From Chitinophagaceae bacterium UBA1931 (GTDB lineage: Bacteria; Bacteroidota; Bacteroidia; Chitinophagales; Chitinophagaceae): a stretch of 64,000 nt of DNA. The notes beneath the pieces were generated by a model that saw only the letters and a list, made by a program, of their open reading frames with translations, was not told the origin of the DNA and searched no databases. Positions 45,567 to 53,304 of the stretch are shown one piece after another. Each line of letters begins with the position of its first letter. Positions within the stretch are counted from its first letter, which is position 1. Where the stretch lies: NCBI GenBank assembly GCA_002337125.1, contig DDFJ01000004.1, positions 2,824,134-2,888,133 on the forward strand. The letters run 5' to 3'. The position numbers were made by a program, and so were the translations under genes.

Positions 45567-46544
45567 TCAATGGTTTAAAATTCTTACCGCATCCTTCGCA
45601 AAATAAGTTGCAATCAAATCAGCACCTGCTCTTTTGATAGAGGTGAGCACTTCAAGAATTGCTTTGTCTTCGTTGATCCATCCTTTGGCCGCTGCTGCTT
45701 TGATCATGGCATATTCACCGCTGATATTGTAAGCACTAACGGGAACATTCACCGCATTTTTTACATCACGGATAATATCCAGATAACTCAATGCAGGTTT
45801 CACCATTACAATGTCAGCACCTTCTTCCACATCCATCAATGTTTCTTTAATTGCTTCAGTACGGTTGCTGTAATCCATCTGGTATGTTTTTTTATCACCA
45901 AAACCGGGAGCACTGTCAAGCGCATCACGGAACGGTCCGTAAAAACAGGAAGCATATTTAGCACTGTAGCTCATGATGCCCACATTCACAAAATTATTTT
46001 CTTCCAGACCTTTACGTATTGCACCAATACGTCCATCCATCATATCACTTGGAGCAACCATATCGGCACCAGCTTCAGCATGACTGATACTCATCTTCAC
46101 CAATGCTTCTACTGTTTCATCATTTACAATCTGTCCGTCTTTCACAATACCATCATGGCCATAAGATGAATAAGGATCTAAAGCCACATCTGTCATGATA
46201 TACATTCCCGGCACAGCATCTTTAATGGCTTTGATGCTGCGTTGCATCAGCCCGTCTTTATTCCATGCTTCTTTGCCGGTATTATCTTTCAGTTCATCTT
46301 TTGATTTTACAAAGAGCAGTACACTTTTCAATCCCATACTCCAGAGCTCTTTCACTTCATTAACCGTAATGTCTAAACTATTGCGGTAGTAACCTGGCAT
46401 TGATGCGATTTCTGTTTTTACATTCTCACCTTCATCAATAAAAAGCGGAACGATAAAATTACTGGGAGTGAGAATCGTTTCTGCAACCATTGAACGGATG
46501 GCTTCAGATTGACGTGTAATTCTGTTTCTTCTTTGCAGGAACAT
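45567..46544 (-). CDS. hemB: Delta-aminolevulinic acid dehydratase (porphobilinogen synthase)
   Basis: HemB condenses two 5-aminolevulinate molecules to porphobilinogen. The 325-residue protein has the two Schiff-base lysines K196 (SYSAKYASCFYGPFRDA) and K249 (IVMVKPALSYLD). The metal site region at 121-130 reads ALDPYSSYGH, without the three cysteines of zinc-dependent enzymes, so it is of the magnesium or potassium type. It lies between the thiamine-binding-like gene and the inverted-repeat cassette on the minus strand. Confidence 0.96.
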   Translation of the reverse strand: MFLQRRNRITRQSEAIRSMVAETILTPSNFIVPLFIDEGENVKTEIASMPGYYRNSLDITVNEVKELWSMGLKSVLLFVKSKDELKDNTGKEAWNKDGLMQRSIKAIKDAVPGMYIMTDVALDPYSSYGHDGIVKDGQIVNDETVEALVKMSISHAEAGADMVAPSDMMDGRIGAIRKGLEENNFVNVGIMSYSAKYASCFYGPFRDALDSAPGFGDKKTYQMDYSNRTEAIKETLMDVEEGADIVMVKPALSYLDIIRDVKNAVNVPVSAYNISGEYAMIKAAAAKGWINEDKAILEVLTSIKRAGADLIATYFAKDAVRILNH

Positions 46545-46569
46545 AGTTGTACTTTTTTAGTGTACGTAA

Positions 46570-46866
46570 TTATTTATATTTTTCAGTTTTCTCGTCAGCA
46601 GTCATATCTCCTTCACTTCTTATCTGCAGCTGTACACTTAAAATCCACTCATTGCAATGCTGCTGGTATAAATATTCGTTGATGGCATTTATTACTTTCA
46701 TCACCTCATCATAAGTTCCTTCAGCCACTGTTGCAAACGCACCTACTTCATGTTTGATGTTGCTTTGCTTGATGATTTCAATTGCCTCATCCACCCAGAT
46801 GTAAGGATGCTTATCGTTTACAATGGGTAAAACCTGTAAAGATGCGTTGACAATGTACTGATGCAT
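46570..46866 (-). CDS. Thiamine-binding-like protein (DUF77/YqgV family)
   Basis: A 98-residue ferredoxin-like-fold protein of the MTH1187/YkoF family (PF01910): VNASLQVLPIV, AIEIIKQSNIKHEVGAFATVAEGTYDEVMKVI. Some members bind thiamine; the role in bacteria is unsettled. It sits between hemF (17 bases away) and hemB (25 bases away) in a heme operon, so a link to heme biosynthesis is conceivable but untested. Confidence 0.85.
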   Translation of the reverse strand: MHQYIVNASLQVLPIVNDKHPYIWVDEAIEIIKQSNIKHEVGAFATVAEGTYDEVMKVINAINEYLYQQHCNEWILSVQLQIRSEGDMTADEKTEKYK

Positions 46867-46883
46867 ATTCTTTATTTAATCGA

Positions 46884-47795
46884 TTAAACCCAATCTCTTG
46901 GATTGAGTAATATTGTTATTAATTTTTCTTCTTCCGTTCCCTGTTGCGGCTGGTGATTATATTCAAATCTCACCGTTGGCGGCAAACTCATCAGGATGCT
47001 TTCAATTCTTCCGTTTGTTTTTAAACCAAACAAAGTGCCACGGTCGTGCACCAGGTTAAACTCCACATATCTTCCTCTTCTTATTTCCTGCCAATGTTTA
47101 TTCTGCTCGTTGTAAGGATTGCTTTTTCTTTTTTCAACAATTGGGATATATGCATCAATAAATGCATTACCACATCGTTCAGCAAAGTTCATCCAGAAAT
47201 GTACATCCTGTTTTTCATCGGGGCGCTGGTGATCATAAAAAATTCCTCCAATACCTCTTCTTTCTGCATTGCGGTGCCAGTTAACAAAATACTGGTCGCA
47301 TTCTTTTTTGAATTTTGGATAGAAAGAAGGATCGGAATCATCACATGCTTTTTTATAAGTCTGATGAAAATGTATTGCATCTTCTTCAAACAAATAGTAG
47401 GGTGTTAAATCCGTACCACCACCAAACCAACGATCAATTACTTCCTCTTTTTCGTTGTAGAGTTCAAACATGCGGTAGTTGCAATGAACTGTTGGTACAA
47501 ACGGATTGAGTGGATGAATAACAAGACTAAGACCACAGGCAAACCATTTGTCACCATTCATTTTTAACTGGGCACGCATGGCATCGGTTACATCACCAAA
47601 AACAATTGATGTATTTACACCGCCTTTCTCAAACACATTACCATTGGCAATCACTCTTGTTTTTCCACCACCACCTTCAGGTCGTTGCCATTCATCTTCC
47701 ATGAATACTGCTTTACCATCACACTGTTCAAGTGCAGCGCAAATGCGGTTCTGCAAATCGTGTATAAATGATATCCAGTTTTCTTTAACGTTCAT
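46884..47795 (-). CDS. hemF: Oxygen-dependent coproporphyrinogen-III oxidase
   Basis: HemF decarboxylates two propionates of coproporphyrinogen III with O2. The 303-residue protein has the family blocks EDEWQRPEGGGGKTRV, VHCNYRMFEL, WFGGGTDLTPYY and GRYVEFNLVHDRGTLFGL, and ends in NPRDWV, the family's usual last residues. An oxygen-independent counterpart, hemN, is 7 kb away in the same locus. It follows hemE after a 58-base gap that holds a heptad hairpin. Confidence 0.97.
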   Translation of the reverse strand: MNVKENWISFIHDLQNRICAALEQCDGKAVFMEDEWQRPEGGGGKTRVIANGNVFEKGGVNTSIVFGDVTDAMRAQLKMNGDKWFACGLSLVIHPLNPFVPTVHCNYRMFELYNEKEEVIDRWFGGGTDLTPYYLFEEDAIHFHQTYKKACDDSDPSFYPKFKKECDQYFVNWHRNAERRGIGGIFYDHQRPDEKQDVHFWMNFAERCGNAFIDAYIPIVEKRKSNPYNEQNKHWQEIRRGRYVEFNLVHDRGTLFGLKTNGRIESILMSLPPTVRFEYNHQPQQGTEEEKLITILLNPRDWV

Positions 47796-47804
47796 GAATT
47801 ATTC

Positions 47805-47855
47805 AAAAGTTAAAAGTCAAAATTTTCAAGAACGAAATTTTGACTTTTGATTTTT
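47805..47855. repeat. Heptad hairpin between hemE and hemF
   Basis: Left arm 47805-47825 is three 7-base units AAAAGTT, AAAAGTC, AAAATTT; right arm 47835-47855 is their inverse (AAATTTT, GACTTTT, GATTTTT) with a 9-base loop. Seventeen of 21 or more bases pair. The hemE stop codon overlaps the end of the right arm. It could also attenuate or process the hemE-hemF message. Confidence 0.65.
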
Positions 47856-48885
47856 ACTTGCTGTATTCCTTTACTGCATCAACAAATGCTCTTGCATGAT
47901 CAACTGGAACATTAGGTGTAATACCATGACCTAAGTTGGCAATATAACGTTGAGTGCCAAAAGCATCAATCATTTCTTTTACTGCTTTCTTAATTTCAGG
48001 AATCGGAGCCAGCAGTTTAGCCGGATCAAAATTTCCCTGGATGGTGATTTTATTTTGTGTTAACTCTCTTGCAAACTGTGGAGTAATACACCAGTCAATT
48101 CCAACACCACTTGCAGCACTTTCACTGATATCTTTTAATGCATACCAGCTTCCTTTGGGGAACAGGATAACAGGTGCATCATCTTTTAACGCTTCTGCAA
48201 TCTGGAATAAATAAGGTTGAGCAAATGCTTTAAAATCTGCAGGACTTAACGAACCAGCCCAGCTATCAAACACCTGTACAGTATCAGCACCTGCTTTTAC
48301 CTGTTGCTTTAAATAAGCAATGGTTATGTCAGTAATCTTCTGCAATAATTGGTGTGCTAACAATGGCTGCGTATATGCAAACTGTTTTGCTTTGTCCCAT
48401 GTTTTGCTTCCTTTTCCTTCAACCATGTAACAAAGAATTGTCCATGGAGCTCCTGCAAATCCAATCAATGGAACACGACCGTTTAATTCTTTTTTGGTTA
48501 ATGCCAATGCATCATATACATATTTCAGGCTTTCTTCTGCACCTGTTGTAATAAGTACATCAATATCATTTTGTGTTTTGATTGTTTTTGGAAGTGATGG
48601 TCCTTTGCCTTCTTCCATCAACACTTCCACACCCATTGCTTGTGGTATCACTAAAATATCGCTGAAAATAATTGCTGCATCCACACCTACCTGGTCAACA
48701 GGCTGTAAGGTGATTTCAGTTGCAAGTTCAGGTGTTTTGCAACGTGTAAAGAAATCATATTTCTCTCTCAGCTTAATGTAGTCAGGTAAATATCTTCCTG
48801 CCTGGCGCATCATCCATACCGGCGGACGTTCAACAGTTTCTCCTTTGAGTGCTTTTAATAACAGATCGTTCTTGAGTTGTGTCAT
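47854..48885 (-). CDS. hemE: Uroporphyrinogen decarboxylase
   Basis: HemE decarboxylates uroporphyrinogen III to coproporphyrinogen III. The 343-residue protein starts at ATG 48885 (the longer frame to 48948 runs into an inverted repeat). Active-site segments: PPVWMMRQAGRYLPDY near the start, DAAIIFSDILVIPQAMG, GFAGAPWTILCYMVEG, FDSWAGSLSPADF and GHGITPNVPVDH at the end. It lies between hemD and hemF in the heme operon. Confidence 0.97.
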   Translation of the reverse strand: MTQLKNDLLLKALKGETVERPPVWMMRQAGRYLPDYIKLREKYDFFTRCKTPELATEITLQPVDQVGVDAAIIFSDILVIPQAMGVEVLMEEGKGPSLPKTIKTQNDIDVLITTGAEESLKYVYDALALTKKELNGRVPLIGFAGAPWTILCYMVEGKGSKTWDKAKQFAYTQPLLAHQLLQKITDITIAYLKQQVKAGADTVQVFDSWAGSLSPADFKAFAQPYLFQIAEALKDDAPVILFPKGSWYALKDISESAASGVGIDWCITPQFARELTQNKITIQGNFDPAKLLAPIPEIKKAVKEMIDAFGTQRYIANLGHGITPNVPVDHARAFVDAVKEYSK

Positions 48886-48889
48886 AATT

Positions 48890-48962
48890 GTGAATTGAGA
48901 ATCGTTAGTCGTCGTTGCGGTGCATGAGTTGCTGTACTCACGACTCACTATTGACGATTCAC
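48890..48962. repeat. Empty heptad inverted repeat between hemD and hemE
   Basis: A 73-base unit with the same outer GTGAAT ends as the cassette at 45084-45558. Read from the right on the minus strand the units are GTGAATC, GTCAATA, GTGAGTC, GTGAGTA; from the left GTGAATT, GAGAATC, GTTAGTC. The arms pair imperfectly, about 17 of 23 bases. There is no gene inside. The stop codon of hemD (TGA, 48959-48961) is formed by the right terminus. Confidence 0.65.
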
Positions 48963-49660
48963 GAAAAATGTTCCATCATTGCCCTGAACAGGTTTTCTTT
49001 TCCCGGTTCACTGCTGATGATGATTTGGTTGGTTGAATATTTTTTTATTGCTGCTGCTGTAGTAAAACCAATCGCAAACAAAATTGTTTGCGCTGTAATG
49101 GTATTTGTTTGAAAAAAACTATCAACTGCACTTGGACTGAAAAATAAAATTCCGTTGTAGTTTTTTTCAACTTTATGCGGAACGGCTGTTGTTTCGTACA
49201 CTACAATTTCATTTACCCCTATGCCGTTTTTTTGAAGAATTGAAGGAAGCTCATCCCTGCGCTGATCGCCGCAAAAGAAAATCACTTCATCAGCATCGCT
49301 TTGCTTTGCAATTAACTCAGCCAGCTCAGCAGCTGAATTAGCTGTGCCTGCAACTGAATGTTCACCAAAGTTTTCGATGATGAGTTGTTTGGTGGTATTG
49401 CCGATGCAATAAATATCCCAATCGGGTTGCTGGCCATCCTGCCAGGATGTAACAGCATCCACTGCATTCATACTTGTAAATACAACTGTTGCAGCTTGCA
49501 GGTAAGCCTGTTCTATTTCCTGCTGCACTTCTACCGACTGAACAGGTTCTGTTTCTATGAAAGAAATTTCATCAATAGCAATACCTGCTGCATTTGCTTC
49601 AGCAATCAATGATTGGTTTAACGGTCGTGTTGATAATATGCTGATCTTAGTTTCCTGCAT
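48959..49660 (-). CDS. hemD: Uroporphyrinogen-III synthase
   Basis: HemD cyclises hydroxymethylbilane with inversion of ring D. The 233-residue protein has the usual low sequence conservation of the family: two Rossmann-like halves, ILSTRPLNQSLIAEA at the start, VVFTSMNAVDAV and IYCIGNTTKQLI, and NGILFFSPSAVDSFF in the second half. It overlaps the hemC end by 14 bases. Its stop codon belongs to the terminus of the adjoining inverted repeat. Confidence 0.92.
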   Translation of the reverse strand: MQETKISILSTRPLNQSLIAEANAAGIAIDEISFIETEPVQSVEVQQEIEQAYLQAATVVFTSMNAVDAVTSWQDGQQPDWDIYCIGNTTKQLIIENFGEHSVAGTANSAAELAELIAKQSDADEVIFFCGDQRRDELPSILQKNGIGVNEIVVYETTAVPHKVEKNYNGILFFSPSAVDSFFQTNTITAQTILFAIGFTTAAAIKKYSTNQIIISSEPGKENLFRAMMEHFS

Positions 49661-50612
49661 TCCGAATGCTTTCTGCTATTTCTTTTCCTCCACGGTTCAG
49701 AATTTGTTCTGCTGCAAATTTGCCCAGGCCCGAAGCTTCCCAAACAGGCATTTTTATTTCAAACTCTACTTTCTGTGTTCCATCGAGCGATAAAATATTT
49801 CCTTTGAAATGAACATCTTCTGCTTCCATGTTTGCATACGCACTGATGGGAGTAGAGCAACCACCAAGTAATGTTCTTAAAAAGTCACGCTCAATTTTTG
49901 TACAAAAGGCTGTATCAGCATCATTAAAATTGATACAGGCTTTTCTTGTTTCAGAATCTTCAGAACGACAAACTACCATGATTGCGCCTTGTGCAGGTGC
50001 AGGTAACATCCAGTCAAGTTCAATTGAATTTTCAGGACGAATATCGATGCGTTCAAGTCCGGCTGTAGCAAAAATGGCTGCATCCCATGTTTCTTCTTCG
50101 AGTTTTTTTAAGCGTGTATTTACATTACCACGAAGATTTTCTATTACAGATGATGGATAACGGTTGAGCCATTGTGCCTTGCGGCGTATACTGCTTGTTG
50201 CAACAACCAGCGATGAACGGTTGGTAAAGAGTGATCCCCAATCGGATGGGCCATAACCTAAACGGTTAAGAATTACAGCCAGTTCATTTTTCAGAACGAG
50301 TATATCTTTTACCGGCCCTCTTTTTAAAATTGCTGCCTGTACAATTCCTTCCGGTAACTGTGTGGGCACATCTTTCATTGAATGAACTGCAACGTCAATT
50401 TTATTATTCAGCAACGCTGCATCAAGGCTTCTTGTAAAAACACCCTGTACACCCATTTCATACAAAGGCGTTTTTAAATCAATATCGCCTTCGCTTTTAA
50501 TATGCACCAACTCAGCTTTGTAGCCATATTGCTGCAACAAATCTTTTACTTGTGTAGCCTGCCAAACGGCCAGCTGACTTTCTCTTGTTCCGATCCTGAT
50601 AATTTTTGCCAT
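49647..50612 (-). CDS. hemC: Hydroxymethylbilane synthase (porphobilinogen deaminase)
   Basis: HemC joins four porphobilinogen molecules. The 321-residue protein from ATG 50612 (a longer frame extends into hemA) starts MAKIIRIGTRESQLAVWQ. The dipyrromethane cofactor cysteine is C252 in LLGGCSTPISAYA and the catalytic aspartate D81 in HSMKDVPTQLP. It lies four bases after hemA and overlaps hemD, so hemA-hemC-hemD form a tight operon. Confidence 0.97.
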   Translation of the reverse strand: MAKIIRIGTRESQLAVWQATQVKDLLQQYGYKAELVHIKSEGDIDLKTPLYEMGVQGVFTRSLDAALLNNKIDVAVHSMKDVPTQLPEGIVQAAILKRGPVKDILVLKNELAVILNRLGYGPSDWGSLFTNRSSLVVATSSIRRKAQWLNRYPSSVIENLRGNVNTRLKKLEEETWDAAIFATAGLERIDIRPENSIELDWMLPAPAQGAIMVVCRSEDSETRKACINFNDADTAFCTKIERDFLRTLLGGCSTPISAYANMEAEDVHFKGNILSLDGTQKVEFEIKMPVWEASGLGKFAAEQILNRGGKEIAESIRNAGN

Positions 50613-50616
50613 TTCT

Positions 50617-51852
50617 TTAATTCGTACCTGTGGCGATGAATTCATTGATGGCTTCAATGTAATAACATCCTTTCTGGTTCTGTTCTTTCATTTTTGTAGC
50701 CATACCATTAATTACACGCTGGATCTTTTCGTCGGTACTGATCCTGGAGTTATGATGATCGTGCAAAGTTATATATAATGGGGAAGTATGGATTTCTTTT
50801 AGCTTAGTTTTTACGGCTTTCAGCACTGGTACGTGTTTACGCATCTGGTACCATTCCAGGAATTCAGCACAATGTTCTGCTATAATTTCTTTGGCTTTAG
50901 GTACTTCTGCTTCACGTTTTGCCAATGTTTCATCTTTCATTTTCGACAGCTCATCCACATTTACCAATGTAATACCTGGTAATTCTGCAACTGATTTTTC
51001 AACATTATGCGGAATTGATAAATCAAAAATGAGTTTATCGTTTTGTCCCTCAAGATGAGTGCGGAGAATTGTTGGCTCAACAGAGTTGGTGGCAACAAGA
51101 ATAATATCCGAAGATGCAATTTGTTCTTCCAGTTGTTCAAGCGGTGCCGATTGAAGATGCAATTCTTCTGCAAGAGCAGTAGCTTTTTCTTCTGTACGGT
51201 TAATGAGCGTGATATTTTTTGTGCCGAGATAATCCACTAAATTCTTACAGGTATTGCGGCCGAATTTTCCTGTTCCCAGCAATAATATTTTTTTGTTTTT
51301 GATGTGCTTTACATGAGTTCGGATGTATTGCACTGCTGCAAATGATACGGAAACAGTACCATCGCTGAGCATGGTGTTGTTCTTGATGGCTTTTGATGAT
51401 TGCAGCATGCAGTTGAGAAGGCGTTCGGTAAACGCATTAATCATATTATGCTGCTTGGCAATTTTAGCCGCCTGTTTTATCTGACCTACAATTTCATAAT
51501 CGCCCAGGATTTGAGAATCAAGTCCGCCACCAACATGAAACAAATGTTCAACAGCTGCTAATCCTTTTTTTATGTACGAAAGTTTATTGAAAGTTTCAGC
51601 AGAACCTTCGGTTTGAGAACAGATAAGATCAATCAGCTGTTCAGGTTTTTCTGCAAAACCATACACTTCTGTACGGTTGCAGGTTGAAACAATAAAGAGT
51701 TCATTAACTGCATGCATTGGAGCAAGTTCAAGAACTGTGGCGTATTGCTCGTTGTTCAATGCAAATTGCCCCCTGATGGTTGCATCAGTTTTTTTATAGT
51801 TTATTCCCGCAATAAAAAAATTTGATATGTCTCTTGTTCCTGTTCTGTGCAT
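50617..51852 (-). CDS. hemA: Glutamyl-tRNA reductase
   Basis: HemA reduces glutamyl-tRNA to glutamate-1-semialdehyde, the first committed step of the C5 route. The 411-residue protein has the catalytic cysteine C58 in FIVSTCNRTEVYGF, the NADPH-binding loop LLLGTGKFGRNTCKNL (about 188-203), and the C-terminal dimerisation helices. It is the first gene of the minus-strand heme operon and has its own promoter element at 51877-51884; the gene upstream (hemH) is divergent. Confidence 0.96.
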   Translation of the reverse strand: MHRTGTRDISNFFIAGINYKKTDATIRGQFALNNEQYATVLELAPMHAVNELFIVSTCNRTEVYGFAEKPEQLIDLICSQTEGSAETFNKLSYIKKGLAAVEHLFHVGGGLDSQILGDYEIVGQIKQAAKIAKQHNMINAFTERLLNCMLQSSKAIKNNTMLSDGTVSVSFAAVQYIRTHVKHIKNKKILLLGTGKFGRNTCKNLVDYLGTKNITLINRTEEKATALAEELHLQSAPLEQLEEQIASSDIILVATNSVEPTILRTHLEGQNDKLIFDLSIPHNVEKSVAELPGITLVNVDELSKMKDETLAKREAEVPKAKEIIAEHCAEFLEWYQMRKHVPVLKAVKTKLKEIHTSPLYITLHDHHNSRISTDEKIQRVINGMATKMKEQNQKGCYYIEAINEFIATGTN

Positions 51853-51876
51853 CTTTCTCTGTAAAAACTAACCCGG

Positions 51877-51884
51877 CAAATTTA
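51877..51884 (-). promoter_or_regulatory. -7 promoter element TAAATTTG before hemA
   Basis: Reads TAAATTTG on the minus strand, followed by C as in the strongest Bacteroidota promoters, 24 bases before the hemA ATG. Confidence 0.5.
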
Positions 51885-52183
51885 CTTTTATAACCTTCAA
51901 GTACCCAAAATGTGTGTCATTACACTGTAAAATTAGTAACTGATAAAAATCCTGATGCCACCTGCCGGGAATCATGAAACACATCGGGTTAAAAAATTAA
52001 AAACAGATGTTTCATTTTGATGATTTCAGCTGTAATCCTTGCTGGTAAAGGGTTTTGTAGGGTTATGGTATTTAAACAAAGAGATGGACAAAAGCAATGC
52101 AAATGATCACTGCATGTTTCTTTTTCAACCCAGCTCATAACTATGTCATATTTTAACATGAACTTTTCTTTTATTGAACGGTT

Positions 52184-52191
52184 ACTTTTGC
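52184..52191 (+). promoter_or_regulatory. -7 promoter element TACTTTTG before hemH
   Basis: A perfect TAnnTTTG followed by C, 31 bases before the hemH ATG. Confidence 0.5.
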
Positions 52192-52222
52192 AGGCAACTA
52201 AAAATCTGCTGTCAGTTTACAC

Positions 52223-53233
52223 ATGAGGCGTGGCATTATTTTAATGAATCTCGGATCTCCCGATTCAACGGAGGTAAAAGACGTTCGTCGTTATTTAAAT
52301 GAATTTTTAATGGACGAAAGGGTGATTGATATGCCTTTTCTTGCAAGGTTCCTGCTGGTAAGAGGAATTATATCTCCTTTCAGGGCACCCAAATCGGCAG
52401 AAGCATACAAAACCATCTGGACAAAAGAAGGATCACCTTTAATTGAATTAACAAGGCAACTTCGCACAGCTTTGCAGCAACAGGTTGATGAACCGGTTGA
52501 AATTGCTATGCGTTATGGAAATCCTTCCATGAAAACTGCATTTGATGAATTGCTGAAAAAAGAACCTCAGCTGGAGGAAGTGATTGCAGTGCCGCTTTAC
52601 CCGCATTACGCCATGTCGTCGTATGAAACTGCAGTTGAACATGCAAAGACAGTTCATAAAAAAGAAGGGTATACTTTTTCATTGAATTTTATCAATCCTT
52701 ATTATAATAACACGGATTATATTGAAGCATTAGCCGAAAGCATGAAACCATATCTGCAGCAGGAGTATGATCATATCCTGTTCAGTTATCATGGTGTTCC
52801 TGAACGCCATATTCATAAAGGCGATGTTACAGGTAATCATTGTTTGAAGGTGAATAATTGCTGTGAAGTTGATTCGCCTGCTCATGCACAATGCTATCGT
52901 CATCAGTGTTTGGTTACAACAAAACTGGTAGCAGAAAAATTAGGCATCGGTGCAGATAAATACAGTTTCTCCTTTCAATCCAGGTTGGGGCGTGATGAAT
53001 GGCTGAAACCTTATACAGCAAAGCGTTTTGAAGAATTGCCAGCTGAAGGAAAGAAAAAAATTCTGGTTGCTTGCCCTGCATTTGTGAGTGATTGTCTTGA
53101 AACACTGGAAGAAATTGCTGAGCAGGGAAAAGAAACATTTATGCATGCAGGTGGCGAATCGTTTACAATGATTCCCTGTTTAAATGTTCACCCGCTTTGG
53201 GTGAAAGCATTAGCAGGATGGGTGAGGAGATGA
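52223..53233 (+). CDS. hemH: Ferrochelatase
   Basis: HemH inserts Fe2+ into protoporphyrin IX. The 336-residue protein starts MRRGIILMNLGSPDS; the catalytic histidine is H190 in LFSYHGVPERH, and the acidic end motif HAGGESFTMIPCLN is near residue 310. Between 207 and 229 there are five cysteines (C207, C213, C214, C224, C229) in HCLKVNNCCEVDSPAHAQCY and the bases after, which could hold an iron-sulfur cluster or be structural. It starts the plus-strand heme unit with a hemJ-like gene 71 bases downstream. Confidence 0.96.
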   Translation: MRRGIILMNLGSPDSTEVKDVRRYLNEFLMDERVIDMPFLARFLLVRGIISPFRAPKSAEAYKTIWTKEGSPLIELTRQLRTALQQQVDEPVEIAMRYGNPSMKTAFDELLKKEPQLEEVIAVPLYPHYAMSSYETAVEHAKTVHKKEGYTFSLNFINPYYNNTDYIEALAESMKPYLQQEYDHILFSYHGVPERHIHKGDVTGNHCLKVNNCCEVDSPAHAQCYRHQCLVTTKLVAEKLGIGADKYSFSFQSRLGRDEWLKPYTAKRFEELPAEGKKKILVACPAFVSDCLETLEEIAEQGKETFMHAGGESFTMIPCLNVHPLWVKALAGWVRR

Positions 53234-53274
53234 TGCCGGAATGTATGATGTAGATTAAACTTGCCAGCACAACA

Positions 53275-53302
53275 GTAAACCGCAAACTATAAACCATAAA
53301 CG
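53275..53302 (+). repeat. Heptad tandem array before the hemJ-like gene
   Basis: Four successive 7-base units GTAAACC, GCAAACT, ATAAACC and ATAAACG (RYAAACN type) end two bases before the ATG at 53305. I cannot see an inverted partner. It differs in sequence but not in period from the arrays in the neighbouring gaps. Confidence 0.55.
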
Positions 53303-53304
53303 CA

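Larger units (their letters stand above)
51853..52222. promoter_or_regulatory. Divergent control region between hemA and hemH
   Basis: A 370-base gap with no gene. It holds promoter elements for both directions (next entries), an inverted repeat ATGAAACA (51974-51981) / TGTTTCAT (52008-52015) and a shorter one ATGCA-N9-TGCAT near 52101. Either could bind a regulator of both heme operons. I find no small gene or RNA structure I can name. Confidence 0.45.

Noticed and set aside
51974..52015. Inverted repeat ATGAAACA/TGTTTCAT as a named Fur or FNR box
   Set aside because: It matches neither consensus and the 26-base spacer is long. It is mentioned only as part of the hemA-hemH control region.
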